64,000 nt of DNA, taken from assembly GCA_965140775.1 (NCBI GenBank), contig OZ223471.1, forward strand, positions 4,558,691 through 4,622,690, in the 5' to 3' direction. Positions 25,834-35,307 of the stretch are shown in pieces (positions within the stretch are counted from its first letter, which is position 1; each line of letters opens with the position of its first letter). Source of the stretch: UBA6244 sp965140775 (lineage in GTDB: Bacteria; Bacteroidota; Bacteroidia; Bacteroidales; F082). The translations under genes were made by a program, and so were the position numbers. Below the pieces are notes generated by a model. That model did no database searches. It was not told the origin of the DNA and saw only the letters and a program-made list of their open reading frames with translations.

Positions 25834-27702
25834 TTATCGACCTAAAAATACCAGGAGCACGTTAATGTCGGAGGGAGATACACCGCTAATTCGTGAGGCC
25901 TGACCAATGGTTTTAGGTCTTATTTTGGACAATTTCTGACGGGCTTCAGTGGATAATGATTGAAGCTGATGATAGTCGAAATCGTCGTGTATGTTGATAT
26001 TTTCAAGATTGGAAAACTTGTTCGCTAAATCGGATTCCTTTTGAATGTAGCCCTGATATTTAACCTGAATCTCTGTCGATTCAATTTCCTCCGTATTTAG
26101 TTTGTTTACCGCAACAAAATTTCTGATTGATTCCACCGATTGAATCAAATCAAACAAGCTCACCTGGGGACGAAGGGCTATGTCGGCGGCTTTTATTTTT
26201 TGTTTCAAAGGTGAAGTTTCAAGTGAAACCAACATGTTGTTTACTTCTTGTGGGGCCACGCTTTGGGTTTTCAGAAATTCAATAAAATCTTCTGTTTTTT
26301 TGTATTTCTCCAGGACTTTGTCCAATCGGTCTTGTGATGCGAGACCTATTTGGTGGCCTTTGAGCGTTAATCTGAAATCAGCATTATCTTGCCGAAGTAA
26401 GGTTCGGTATTCCGCACGTGAGGTAAACAATCGATAGGGTTCGTCCACGCCTTTTGTAACCAGGTCGTCAATTAAAACACCGATATAGGCTTCCTGTCGG
26501 TTTAAAATGAAGGGTTCTTTCTGGTTCAATTGATTATGGGCGTTGATGCCGGCCATGATTCCTTGAGCTGCCGCTTCCTCGTATCCGGTGGTACCGTTGA
26601 TTTGTCCTGCGAAGTATAGGGAATCAATGGCTTTGGTTTCCAGGGTATATTTTAACTGCGTAGGAGGGAAGTAGTCGTATTCGATGGCATAACCGGGTGT
26701 GAATATTTTGGCCCGCTCGAACCCGGCAATTTTGCGCAAAGCTTCCAATTGTATGTTGTCGGGAAGTGAGGATGAAAACCCGTTGACATAGTATTCTATG
26801 GTGTTCCAACCTTCGGGTTCCACGAACAATTGATGTCGGGTTTTGTCGTAAAAGCGATCAATTTTGTCTTCGATGGATGGACAATATCGTGGTCCGGTTC
26901 CTTCAATTCTTCCGGCGAACATGGGCGAATCACCGAATCCCAGTCGCAATACGTCATGCACCACGGGTGAGGTATAGGTAATCCAGCAACTGCGCTGTTT
27001 TGACAGGGTTGGAGTATCGGTATAACTAAATTTTTGTGGGTTTTCGTCTCCTTTTTGTTCCTCCATTTTTGAGAAATCAATGGTTCGTCCATCCACCCGA
27101 ACAGGCGTGCCGGTTTTTAATCTCGCTGCTTCAAACCCAAGATTTTTTAATTGCTCTGTAATCCCAAACGATGGTGCATCACCTATTCTCCCTCCGCCAA
27201 ATTGCTTTTTGCCAATGTGTATTTTGCCATTCAGAAAAGTGCCGGCTGTTATTATCACCGCCTTTGCCCTGATGCGTTGCCCCATTCCGGTAACCACCCC
27301 CATTACCCGATTGTTTTCAACTATTAATTCCACCACCGTGTCCTGCCAGAAATCCAGGGAAGGTATTTTTTCCAGCATTTTTCGCCATTCAATGGAGAAT
27401 AGTACCCGATCGCTTTGCGCGCGGGGACTCCACATGGCCGGACCTTTCGATTTATTTAGCATGCGAAATTGTATCATGCTTTTGTCGGTTACAATCCCCG
27501 AGTATCCCCCCAAGGCATCTATTTCGCGCACAATTTGTCCCTTGGCAACACCCCCCATGGCGGGGTTGCACGACATTTGTGCGATACGTTGAAGGTTCAT
27601 TGTGATGAGTAGTGTTTTCGATCCCAGGTTGGCTGCTGCGGCAGCAGCTTCCGACCCGGCATGTCCTGCACCTACAACAATGACGTCATATGGTTCAAAC
27701 AT
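25834..27702 (-). CDS. mnmG: tRNA uridine 5-carboxymethylaminomethyl modification enzyme MnmG (GidA)
   Basis: From the ATG at 27702 the protein has 622 residues, the standard length. It shows the FAD-binding GAGHAGSEAA (11-20), MSCNPAMGGVAKGQ, GDAPSFG and the C-terminal GVSPSDINVLL tail. With MnmE it installs the cmnm5 group on wobble U34 of certain tRNAs. The frame opens eight codons earlier at a TTG whose translation (MFHVKH) is just the parS site, so that start is rejected. mnmG is often origin-linked. Here parS sites sit on both sides. Confidence 0.97.
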   Translation of the reverse strand: MFEPYDVIVVGAGHAGSEAAAAAANLGSKTLLITMNLQRIAQMSCNPAMGGVAKGQIVREIDALGGYSGIVTDKSMIQFRMLNKSKGPAMWSPRAQSDRVLFSIEWRKMLEKIPSLDFWQDTVVELIVENNRVMGVVTGMGQRIRAKAVIITAGTFLNGKIHIGKKQFGGGRIGDAPSFGITEQLKNLGFEAARLKTGTPVRVDGRTIDFSKMEEQKGDENPQKFSYTDTPTLSKQRSCWITYTSPVVHDVLRLGFGDSPMFAGRIEGTGPRYCPSIEDKIDRFYDKTRHQLFVEPEGWNTIEYYVNGFSSSLPDNIQLEALRKIAGFERAKIFTPGYAIEYDYFPPTQLKYTLETKAIDSLYFAGQINGTTGYEEAAAQGIMAGINAHNQLNQKEPFILNRQEAYIGVLIDDLVTKGVDEPYRLFTSRAEYRTLLRQDNADFRLTLKGHQIGLASQDRLDKVLEKYKKTEDFIEFLKTQSVAPQEVNNMLVSLETSPLKQKIKAADIALRPQVSLFDLIQSVESIRNFVAVNKLNTEEIESTEIQVKYQGYIQKESDLANKFSNLENINIHDDFDYHQLQSLSTEARQKLSKIRPKTIGQASRISGVSPSDINVLLVFLGR

Positions 27703-27709
27703 AACAGTA

Positions 27710-27725
27710 TGTTTCACGTGGAACA
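27710..27725 (+). promoter_or_regulatory. parS site (ParB-binding), copy 2
   Basis: This is a second identical 16-mer TGTTTCACGTGGAACA, in the same orientation as copy 1 and 1.9 kb away. It lies between ybeY and mnmG and overlaps the spurious upstream TTG start of mnmG. Confidence 0.9.
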
Positions 27726-27733
27726 ATGGTAAT

Positions 27734-28153
27734 TTAAGGGCGCAAAGTTAAGTAATAATCCTCTTTGGCGCGCATCTCTTTCTTTTCGTCAGGGGTGTGG
27801 TCTTCGTACCCCAGCAGGTGTAGTACGCCATGTACCACCACACGACTTAATTCATCCCGGAACGATACCTGTTGCAATTCTGCATTTTCTGTCACCCTTG
27901 GAATGCTCACATATATTTCTCCGGAAATAATGCCCGGTTGCGAGGAGGTGGGGAAGGTGATGATATCGGTATAGGTGTCGTGTTGTAAATACTGTTGATT
28001 GATGGTGAGCAACTGTTCATCATCGCAAAAAACATAGTGGATGTCGCCGGCAATTTTATTTTCTTCCGCAACGACCAACCCTAACCAATCTTTGGTTGAG
28101 CGTTCGTCGGTTTTGTTTAATTGAAAGTCGGTGAGGTAATTAATGGTGAGCAT
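27734..28153 (-). CDS. ybeY: Endoribonuclease YbeY (rRNA maturation factor)
   Basis: The protein has 139 residues from the ATG at 28153. The frame continues 47 codons further upstream into the preceding gene, but that part is not YbeY-like. The zinc motif H-x3-H-x5-H is complete (HGVLHLLGYEDH, about 107-118). The upstream YTDIITFPT and GEIYVSIPRV segments are typical. YbeY helps 16S rRNA 3'-end maturation and ribosome quality control. It overlaps the GHKL-like gene by 14 bases and precedes mnmG, suggesting an operon of RNA-related and envelope genes. Confidence 0.93.
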   Translation of the reverse strand: MLTINYLTDFQLNKTDERSTKDWLGLVVAEENKIAGDIHYVFCDDEQLLTINQQYLQHDTYTDIITFPTSSQPGIISGEIYVSIPRVTENAELQQVSFRDELSRVVVHGVLHLLGYEDHTPDEKKEMRAKEDYYLTLRP

Positions 28154-28631
28154 CGTTCGATTTAACCGTAATTCCGGCATTTTTTTTGAAAAATGCCCGT
28201 AAAAAGTCAGCCCGCTGTTGATAGATCTTATTATGGATGGCGCTAATGTCGAAGGAAATTTGTAACTCCTGCTCTCCAAGAATCTCAATGCCATCTGTTA
28301 ATGTTTGAATTAAAAAAAGCTTTTCCTTTATAGGCTCATCCGACAAATCATCTAAATTTACCGGTGTGGCCAAGCTTTCACAAAGGGACTTGTTAATCCC
28401 CTTGAAAATGACGTTAAGTATCAGAAAATCAGCATTATACGACATTAACACCGGTGTTTTGCTCTTGGGTGGAGTTAATAGATTGTAAAACTCGCTCAAG
28501 GTCATCAAAATATTCCCAAAATAGGTTTCGTTGATGAACAACTGATCGCAAAGTGCTTCGGCAAAACTCTCCATATCATGCATGGAACTACCTTGTCCGA
28601 TGCTGATGGAACGGGTACTATCTAAAATCAT
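28140..28631 (-). CDS. Degenerate RsbW-like GHKL-fold protein
   Basis: The 163-residue protein aligns by eye with the small anti-sigma/RsbW type ATP-binding proteins that Bacteroidota encode at this place. FAEALCDQLFINETYFGNILMTL matches the first helix. KLFLIQTLTDGIEILGEQELQISF matches the closing LFL...L.D.VEF strand. The ATP-binding N box (normally EAVNNAIxHG) is replaced by SEFYNLLTPPKSK, and no G-box is left. The copy has probably lost ATP binding while keeping the fold (inference). It overlaps DUF4175 by four bases (ATGA) and ybeY by 14. Confidence 0.55.
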   Translation of the reverse strand: MILDSTRSISIGQGSSMHDMESFAEALCDQLFINETYFGNILMTLSEFYNLLTPPKSKTPVLMSYNADFLILNVIFKGINKSLCESLATPVNLDDLSDEPIKEKLFLIQTLTDGIEILGEQELQISFDISAIHNKIYQQRADFLRAFFKKNAGITVKSNDAHH

Positions 28632-31600
28632 TTCTTATCGTTTTCTAACTTAAAAAGATACTTTTTATACAACTCCAAGTAATAGGGCGAAACTTCTATG
28701 GGCACGGTTAACAAGATTTCGTCCTGACCTTTATTTATGTCCTTATACTTAAGTTCTTGATTTTGGTTTCTGTTTTCACGATTTTTTCCTTCACTCGATT
28801 CTCTTTTTTTCTCCTTTTCGCGTTCCTGCAAGGCCTCTTTCGATCGTAAAAGTCTGGTTTCTATTTCTTTCTGCCGTTCTAAAGTCTCCTGCCTGAATTG
28901 TCTTCTAATTAAATCCTCCTCATTTTTTTGCATTTCTTCGGCAATCTTTTTCAAATCATTGCCATTTTCACCTCCTGCTTGTACTTCTTCCATGATATCC
29001 TGCAGTTGCCTCCTGATTTCACCTTGCATAGCAGCCATACGGGCCAGTTCCTGACTATTCCCATTCACCCCGCCCTGACCATCTTTACCTTCTTTTTTTC
29101 CATTCTTTTTCATGCGTTCTCCCAATTTTTGCTGGGCGTTCATGAGGTCCTCCAGCGATGGTTTTTTACCGGCTCCCGGATTGTTGCACTGACCTTTGCC
29201 GCTACTCTGACCCTGCATTTGCATGGACGATTTCATCTGCTTGAGCGATTCGGCCAGCATCAAAGACAGATTATTGGTTGAGGTCATGGCATATTGCTGG
29301 GATTCCATGGCTGCTCCGGTTTGTCTTTCCTGTAGCGAATGTAGCGCTTTGTCGAGGTTAAGGGTAATTTTCGAGGATTCATCCAAAATAAAGGGTTGTA
29401 TAAAAATCTGGCGTTTGCTCAGCGCCCTCAACGAATCTTCCACCACGATAAAATCCGTTTGCAGGAGTTTGAGCTTTTCTGTGTTTTCAACATATTGAGG
29501 GTCGTTTTGCGAGGTTTCGCCGATTTTATTCAACAGCCGTTCCTGTTCAAAACTCATGTCGATGAGGTTGTCGAGCAAGGTTCTCACTTGTTCGGCATCT
29601 TCGGCCATCTGTTGGGCTTTGGCCTCTTCAAAGGCCATTTTCATGGAATTGGCCATTTCCTTCATCTTGTCGCCGGCATTTTTTTGATTGTCGGCAGCTT
29701 TTTTCTCCTTGCTCTTTTCCAGGTTATCACCTGCTTCCTCCATCTCTTGTTCGATTTCCGCAGTGGTGGCCGTATCTTGTTTTACGTTAAAGGGTTCATC
29801 CAATTGCTGATCCAACGAATCAATTTGTGCCAATTCCTTTTGCAATTGTTCAAACTCCTTTTGTATGTCTTGCTGTTGTTGAAGACTGGAGTCGTTGGGC
29901 ATTTCTTTTTCACGGGTTTTTTCGGCCAAATCCAGTTGTTTTTCAGCCAATTTTTCCAGCTTGTCGAGGGCTTCTTCCATTTTCTTTTCTACCTCGTACT
30001 GTTTGTACAATTCCAGATTTTGCTCCAGATTTTCTTTCAGGTCTTCATTTTTCTCTTTCATCTGTTTCAGGAAATCCTCCAGCTTGTCCTTGTCCAGGTT
30101 TTTCATTTCTTCCTGAAGTTTTTCCATTTCCTTCTCCAAATCAGTTTTCATCAGCTCATCAAACATCTCCTGCAGCTTGTCTATCCGTTCTTGCAATTCG
30201 GGGTCTGTTTTTTTATTGATGAGCGACTCCAGTTCCTCAATTTCTTTGTTCAGTTCCTGAATTTCTTCCATCTTGTTTCGGAGCGAAGCCTCCTTTTCGA
30301 GCAAATCGGACATCTTCTTTTTGTCCATCCAGCTCAGGTCTTTTTTCTCAAACAAACTGAGGGTATTTTCTTCAATTTCCTTGTTTAGTTTCTCGAGTTC
30401 GGCCAGGGTTTCCTTCATTTTCTTTTTCACCTCATCGGCTTGATTGTCGGCTTGGTCGGCCAATTCGTCCGCATCGGGAAGCTGCATGGAAAAGATGGTC
30501 GATCGGCTTCTTTTGTAACCATTGATGGCGTCGTTGTCGCGAACTTCAAAGCAATAGGAAATGCCATCGCCCGGATTAAACAGCATTTCACGTGCATCGA
30601 AGCTAAACGTAAAAGGTTGTTTGAGGATGGATTTTTCCACCTGAAGTGATATTTTAGTCCAGTTTTTTTGTGGGACACTATCTTTACGATATAAAAAATT
30701 CAATTCATGAAATCCATGGTCGTCGCTTATTTCACCCGAAAAATGAGCTTGTCCGTAAATTCCCTCCTCTTTAAACTCCCGAACGGTAACCTGAGGATAT
30801 TCATCTTTGATTACCTGTACCGAAAACATGAGTGAATCGGCATCTTTTACAAACTCATTGACCGGAGCAATGGAATAATTGAACGATTGTAAGGCCCGTT
30901 GCCTGAAAACAAAGGTGTTGCTGTTGTTTTTTTGAAGCCACAACAAGCTGTCGTCCACCATCATTTTTACCGAATCGGCATCTTTGGTAAAAATTTTCCA
31001 CACAATTTCGGTACCTTCCGGAACCACAAAATCGCCTGTATTTTCGATGGTTTCATTCTGTTTTGACAAATAGTTGGGGTAGGAGAGTGAGGCTTCAAAA
31101 CCATAAATCAAGGGGCGGGGAAATACCTTAATGTGGTAGCCGGAACTGCTAAACTCAGGGGTGTTGAGTGTAAAATGAACATCCTGATTCAGTGTTTTGA
31201 AAATATACTGAAATTTTCCCGGTTGTATTTCGCCCATGCGGTAGGTGTAAAGACCGTCGTTGATGGCTATAAACGAAGGAACCACTTCTCCCAGCACTTC
31301 TACCTCCAGTACAAAATCGCTTTTCTGAATGGCTGTCAGGTTTTTGTTGAGCACATGCAAGGTATACGGAAGGGGTTTTTCGTAATGGACATTGTAGTTG
31401 ATGATTCGGTCGGTGGGCTGTGTCAGGCTTCCGGGACTTAAAAATGCGAGTAGCAACAAAATGAGCACCGGAGGCAACACAAATTTTAAATACCGCACAT
31501 TTCCCTTAAAATTGATGGCCTTGGCAAAAGGTATGGGAGCCAATTCGGCGGCTTTTTGATTGATGCTCGCCATGAGCAGGTCCATTTGGTGGCTTTCCTG

Positions 31601-31954
31601 TAATTGATGAAGTTGAAGCGTATTCAATAATTTGTCGCTTACTTCCGGAAAATGTTGACCAATCAACCGGGCGGCATCCGCTTGCGACAGTGTTTTTCCC
31701 AGATTAAAAATGCGCAAAATGGGGATGAGTATGTAGTAAACAAGAACAAATCCGGAAATACCCAAAAAAGAATAATACAAAATAAATCGTGTATTCTGAT
31801 TGCTCCAGGCAAAGTATTCAATGGCGTTGAAAAGCAGAAAAAATCCGATGATTAACCCAAAACCAATCATCAAACCCTTGATTATTTGGTTTTTGTAATA
31901 CTTCAGAATAAAACGTCTGAGCTTCTCAAGTAACAGTTCGTAACCGGTTTTCAT
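28628..31954 (-). CDS. DUF4175-family membrane and coiled-coil protein
   Basis: The protein has 1108 residues. Two N-terminal membrane helices (about 20-75) and a third near 155 are followed by a beta-rich extracytoplasmic region (about 180-500). A very long charged coiled coil (about 505-780), rich in Glu, Lys and Gln, comes next. The C-terminal part is Gln/Met/Lys-rich with a Gly-rich island (GQGGVNGNSQ). This is the DUF4175 architecture typical of Bacteroidota, whose function is unknown. It heads a leftward run of overlapping or closely spaced genes. A perfect TATCTTTG -7 box lies 46 bases upstream of its start. Confidence 0.88.
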   Translation of the reverse strand: MKTGYELLLEKLRRFILKYYKNQIIKGLMIGFGLIIGFFLLFNAIEYFAWSNQNTRFILYYSFLGISGFVLVYYILIPILRIFNLGKTLSQADAARLIGQHFPEVSDKLLNTLQLHQLQESHQMDLLMASINQKAAELAPIPFAKAINFKGNVRYLKFVLPPVLILLLLAFLSPGSLTQPTDRIINYNVHYEKPLPYTLHVLNKNLTAIQKSDFVLEVEVLGEVVPSFIAINDGLYTYRMGEIQPGKFQYIFKTLNQDVHFTLNTPEFSSSGYHIKVFPRPLIYGFEASLSYPNYLSKQNETIENTGDFVVPEGTEIVWKIFTKDADSVKMMVDDSLLWLQKNNSNTFVFRQRALQSFNYSIAPVNEFVKDADSLMFSVQVIKDEYPQVTVREFKEEGIYGQAHFSGEISDDHGFHELNFLYRKDSVPQKNWTKISLQVEKSILKQPFTFSFDAREMLFNPGDGISYCFEVRDNDAINGYKRSRSTIFSMQLPDADELADQADNQADEVKKKMKETLAELEKLNKEIEENTLSLFEKKDLSWMDKKKMSDLLEKEASLRNKMEEIQELNKEIEELESLINKKTDPELQERIDKLQEMFDELMKTDLEKEMEKLQEEMKNLDKDKLEDFLKQMKEKNEDLKENLEQNLELYKQYEVEKKMEEALDKLEKLAEKQLDLAEKTREKEMPNDSSLQQQQDIQKEFEQLQKELAQIDSLDQQLDEPFNVKQDTATTAEIEQEMEEAGDNLEKSKEKKAADNQKNAGDKMKEMANSMKMAFEEAKAQQMAEDAEQVRTLLDNLIDMSFEQERLLNKIGETSQNDPQYVENTEKLKLLQTDFIVVEDSLRALSKRQIFIQPFILDESSKITLNLDKALHSLQERQTGAAMESQQYAMTSTNNLSLMLAESLKQMKSSMQMQGQSSGKGQCNNPGAGKKPSLEDLMNAQQKLGERMKKNGKKEGKDGQGGVNGNSQELARMAAMQGEIRRQLQDIMEEVQAGGENGNDLKKIAEEMQKNEEDLIRRQFRQETLERQKEIETRLLRSKEALQEREKEKKRESSEGKNRENRNQNQELKYKDINKGQDEILLTVPIEVSPYYLELYKKYLFKLENDKK

Positions 31955-31999
31955 TGACGACTTTTACAGGTTTTTTTGTGTCATTAATAATATCGGGGG

Positions 32000-32007
32000 C
32001 AAAGATA
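32000..32007 (-). promoter_or_regulatory. -7 element TATCTTTG before the DUF4175 operon
   Basis: On the minus strand this is an exact TAnnTTTG box. It lies 46 bases before the DUF4175 start and is probably the main promoter of the DUF4175-GHKL-ybeY-mnmG run. The -33 region is weak (TTTTTAG). Confidence 0.55.
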
Positions 32008-32099
32008 GGAATTCATGGGCTGCTAAAAATATTATCTTAGCTGATTGAATTCATTTGAAAATCGGGTTTACCCCTTTTTTAAAAACTAATAATTAACAT

Positions 32100-34067
32100 A
32101 TGAAACGTAATTTTATCACCATTATTCTATTTCTTTTCGCGGCAAGTGTGTTTGCCCAATGGAATCAGGATACCAATATGGAAGGCAAATGTTCGCACAT
32201 GCCACCACCAAATGCCAAGCAGGAATTTTTGGGATTATATAGTTGGCAAAGTCCGTTGCTAAACGATTACGATGTAACCTTTTACGGTCTGGATATCGAA
32301 GTTACCAGCGAGTCGGTTTATGTTACCGGAAACGGAACCATCAACGGCATCGCATTGGTGCCCCTCGACACCTTTGCGTTCGAGTTGAAGGATGTGCAGG
32401 AAATTGATGCCATTTGGTTCAACGGAGTTCAGTACACCAATTACGACAGGCAAGAAAACAACGTGCTGGTGCCCGTAACGCCCATAAATACCGGCGATAG
32501 TTTCAGCGCTCAGATATTCTATCACGGGCAAACCTCTACGGGAGGTTTTTTCTCCGGCGTTACCAATGCTTACTCCAGCGCCTACGATAAATACGTAACC
32601 TGGACTTTATCCGAACCGTTGGCGGCCAGCGACTGGTTTCCGGTAAAACAAGACCTGGAAGACAAGGCAGATTCATGCTATGTTTTTCTAACCTGCGACC
32701 AAAGCGAAATGGCCGGTTCGCAAGGTTTGTTAACCAATGTGGTTGATTTGGGAAATGGCAAACATCGTTTTGAGTGGAAATCCTTTTATCCCATCGATTA
32801 CTATTTAATTTCATTTGCGGTAGCCGATTACCAGGAATACAATGTTTATGCACATCCGGCAGAGATGAATGGGGATTCCATTCTTATTCAAAACTTTATC
32901 TACGATGCACCCAATTGTTTGGAAAACAATAAGGCAGGCATCGACCAAACGGCCGAATTTATTGAGTTGTTTTCCGATCTGTATATCCTGTATCCGTTTT
33001 CAGAAGAAAAATACGGACACTGTCTCACTCAACTGGGAGGTGGAATGGAGCACCAAACCATGACCACCATTGGTGGATTTTCATTCCATCTGGTGGCCCA
33101 CGAACTTGGACATATGTGGTTTGGCGATAATGTAACGTGCGCTACCTGGAGCGATATCTGGATCAACGAAGGATTTGCCACTTATTCTGATTATTTGGCC
33201 AATGAATATATTCAGGGTTGGGAGGCCGGAAAATCCTTTATCTCAGCGGCCCAAAACAGTGCCATGTCGTCGCCAGGCGGTAGTGTTTATGTTCCTGAAG
33301 ATGAAGTATATCCCGGCAACGAATGGCGGATTTTCTCAGGAAGACTTTCCTACGACAAAGGAGCTGTCATCATTCACATGTTGCGTCATGAAATTCAAAA
33401 CGATGATTTGTTTTTTGAGGTAATGAGTACATTTCAAACCAATTTCACCGGAGGTACCGCCACGGGTGAAGATTTTAAAAATACAGCCGAAGACATCACC
33501 GGCATGGATTTCGACTATTTCTTCGACCAGTGGTACTATGGTGAAGGATATCCCAAATACGACCTCGATTGGTATTCCACCAACAATACCTTTCACATGA
33601 CCTCTACCCAAAGCACTTCAGCATCCACTCCACTGTTTAAAATGCTCATGGAATATCGCCTGATGTTTTTGGATGGAACCGATACCCTTGTAAAACTCTG
33701 GCAAACGGATAACGTGAATACCTACGAAATTGAAACCGGAAAAACAGTTGGTCTGGTGGTGGTTGACCCCGAAAAGTGGACCATGGAAAAGGTAAACAGC
33801 ATCATTATCGGCATCGATGAAATGGAATCTCCGGCATATTTTACGGTGGGTCCCAATCCGGTTTCCGATTTTGTAAATGTGTATTTCCCCAACTCATCGG
33901 CCAACGAACGAACCATCGAAATCACTGATTTGCAAGGGAAATTAATCCAACGGGCGCAAACCTCCAACGATCAAATTAAAATAAATACAATGGACTTGCC
34001 CAAAGGTATTTATCTCATGCATGTTTCGGATGGTGAGTTTTCCACCAATCGCAAATTAATCAAATAG
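32100..34067 (+). CDS. Secreted M1-family metallopeptidase with T9SS sorting domain
   Basis: The 655-residue protein has a signal peptide (ITIILFLFAASVFAQ) and an M1 N-terminal beta domain. The catalytic region carries the zinc motif HELGH (about 333) and the downstream NEGF glutamate. The exopeptidase motif is GGMEH instead of GAMEN, a form I associate with Bacteroidota T9SS-type M1 enzymes. The last 75 residues (GPNPVSDFVNV, then DLPKGIYLMHVSDGE) form a type A T9SS sorting domain. It should be secreted and surface-attached and cleave N-terminal residues from peptides. The gene is monocistronic, with a terminator just after it. Confidence 0.93.
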   Translation: MKRNFITIILFLFAASVFAQWNQDTNMEGKCSHMPPPNAKQEFLGLYSWQSPLLNDYDVTFYGLDIEVTSESVYVTGNGTINGIALVPLDTFAFELKDVQEIDAIWFNGVQYTNYDRQENNVLVPVTPINTGDSFSAQIFYHGQTSTGGFFSGVTNAYSSAYDKYVTWTLSEPLAASDWFPVKQDLEDKADSCYVFLTCDQSEMAGSQGLLTNVVDLGNGKHRFEWKSFYPIDYYLISFAVADYQEYNVYAHPAEMNGDSILIQNFIYDAPNCLENNKAGIDQTAEFIELFSDLYILYPFSEEKYGHCLTQLGGGMEHQTMTTIGGFSFHLVAHELGHMWFGDNVTCATWSDIWINEGFATYSDYLANEYIQGWEAGKSFISAAQNSAMSSPGGSVYVPEDEVYPGNEWRIFSGRLSYDKGAVIIHMLRHEIQNDDLFFEVMSTFQTNFTGGTATGEDFKNTAEDITGMDFDYFFDQWYYGEGYPKYDLDWYSTNNTFHMTSTQSTSASTPLFKMLMEYRLMFLDGTDTLVKLWQTDNVNTYEIETGKTVGLVVVDPEKWTMEKVNSIIIGIDEMESPAYFTVGPNPVSDFVNVYFPNSSANERTIEITDLQGKLIQRAQTSNDQIKINTMDLPKGIYLMHVSDGEFSTNRKLIK

Positions 34068-34089
34068 AAGATAGTTCAACGGAAATAAG

Positions 34090-34124
34090 CAACCTGATCA
34101 ATTACCGGTCAGGTTGTTTTTTTT
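34090..34124. terminator. Terminator between convergent M1 peptidase and TerC genes
   Basis: A perfect 8-bp stem CAACCTGA / TCAGGTTG (34090-34097 with 34109-34116), an 11-base loop and a run of T follow the peptidase gene. It works for the plus strand and overlaps the last codons of TerC on the minus strand. Confidence 0.85.
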
Positions 34125-35144
34125 GGGGAAAATCATGGAAATAATTACACTTCCCACCAGGATACCAAGCACAATCAACAAAGAATTCATGGTTGAAATG
34201 GGGAAGTAGGCGTGTGCAAGCATTTTCAATCCGATGAAAATCAGCAGAATGGACAAGCCAATTTTTAGAAACCAAAAACGTTGAATGATATTTTCCACCA
34301 AAAAGAACAACGACCGCAAACCAATGATGGCGAAAATATTGGAAAAATACACAATGTAAGGATCGCGGGTAACCGAAAAAATGGCCGGAATGGAATCGAC
34401 GGCAAAAATTACATCGGTAAATTCTACCACCAGCACCACCACAAACAAACCGGTGATATACAATTTGTTGTTTTTTCTGACAAAAAATTTACCCGTGTCA
34501 TCCGTATGATCCACCGAAAAATATTTGCCGGCTAGCCTGATAATGGGGTGGTGCGTGGTGTCGATTTTGGAATCGTCGTGGCGGTCCACAAACATTTTAA
34601 TGCCCGTAAAAACCAGTAGCGCACCAAAACCAAATAAAATCCACGAAAACTCCTGGATGAGGGCAGCGCTGATAAAGATGAACAAAAATCGCATCAGAAT
34701 GGCTCCCATAATGCCCCAAAACAACACCTTGTGGTAGAATTTTGTCGGGATATTGAAGGAGTAAAATATCATCAGTATAACGAAAATATTGTCCACCGAA
34801 AGGCTATACTCAATGAGGTAGCCCGTAATATACTCCAAACCAAGATTTTGCCTGTATATCCGCAGCGAAGTGTCAAAATCATCAGTAATTTGGATGGGGT
34901 GGTTGAATTTTGCCACCAAATGTTTCAGGTCGTCCACATTTTTCGGCCCATGTATCATATCGCCAAACAGATAGATGGCTCCCCAAAAAATTAAGGCCAG
35001 GCTCACCCAGGCAGTTGTCCAGTAAAGTGCACTTTTAAAACTTACGGGCTTGTTTTCTTTGTTGAACACCCCAATGTCGAGAAATAACAGAAAGGTAATC
35101 AGCAATAAAAAACCACCAAAAATTACTGTTTCGTGCCAATGCAT
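34098..35144 (-). CDS. TerC-family integral membrane protein
   Basis: The 348-residue protein has about nine membrane helices. The TerC core carries conserved acidic residues within helices: SLSVDNIFVILMIF, VEFTDVIFAVDSIPAIF and a KMFVDRHDD loop. The family is linked to tellurite resistance and, more recently, to metal (Mn/Ca) export across the inner membrane. The Asp pairs in the helices fit a metal path (family knowledge). No other ter genes are nearby. The ATG at 35144 precedes the first helix directly. Confidence 0.93.
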   Translation of the reverse strand: MHWHETVIFGGFLLLITFLLFLDIGVFNKENKPVSFKSALYWTTAWVSLALIFWGAIYLFGDMIHGPKNVDDLKHLVAKFNHPIQITDDFDTSLRIYRQNLGLEYITGYLIEYSLSVDNIFVILMIFYSFNIPTKFYHKVLFWGIMGAILMRFLFIFISAALIQEFSWILFGFGALLVFTGIKMFVDRHDDSKIDTTHHPIIRLAGKYFSVDHTDDTGKFFVRKNNKLYITGLFVVVLVVEFTDVIFAVDSIPAIFSVTRDPYIVYFSNIFAIIGLRSLFFLVENIIQRFWFLKIGLSILLIFIGLKMLAHAYFPISTMNSLLIVLGILVGSVIISMIFPKKNNLTGN

Positions 35145-35307
35145 CTTTACCCAAATTTGTCGTCAAAGGTAATCAAACAAACCTCATGATAAGAATAGGG
35201 CAGCGTCTTCTTATTTTTTATCCTGAATAAATAGCGAAAATGCCCCCCTTCGGCATGAATACCATTGGCAAATAGTTGTACTTTTACTCCCTAAAATTTT
35301 TTGAACG

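Noticed and set aside
27703..27726. N-terminal extension MFHVKHTV of mnmG from a TTG
   Set aside because: These codons are the translation of a parS site. The MnmG family starts at the downstream ATG (27702).
28154..28294. N-terminal 47-codon extension of ybeY
   Set aside because: It overlaps the upstream GHKL-like gene and does not resemble YbeY. The ATG at 28153 gives the standard start.
29396..30388. 330-codon plus-strand frame rich in Phe and Leu
   Set aside because: It is the reverse reading of the Lys/Glu/Gln coiled coil of the DUF4175 gene. The composition alone explains the length.
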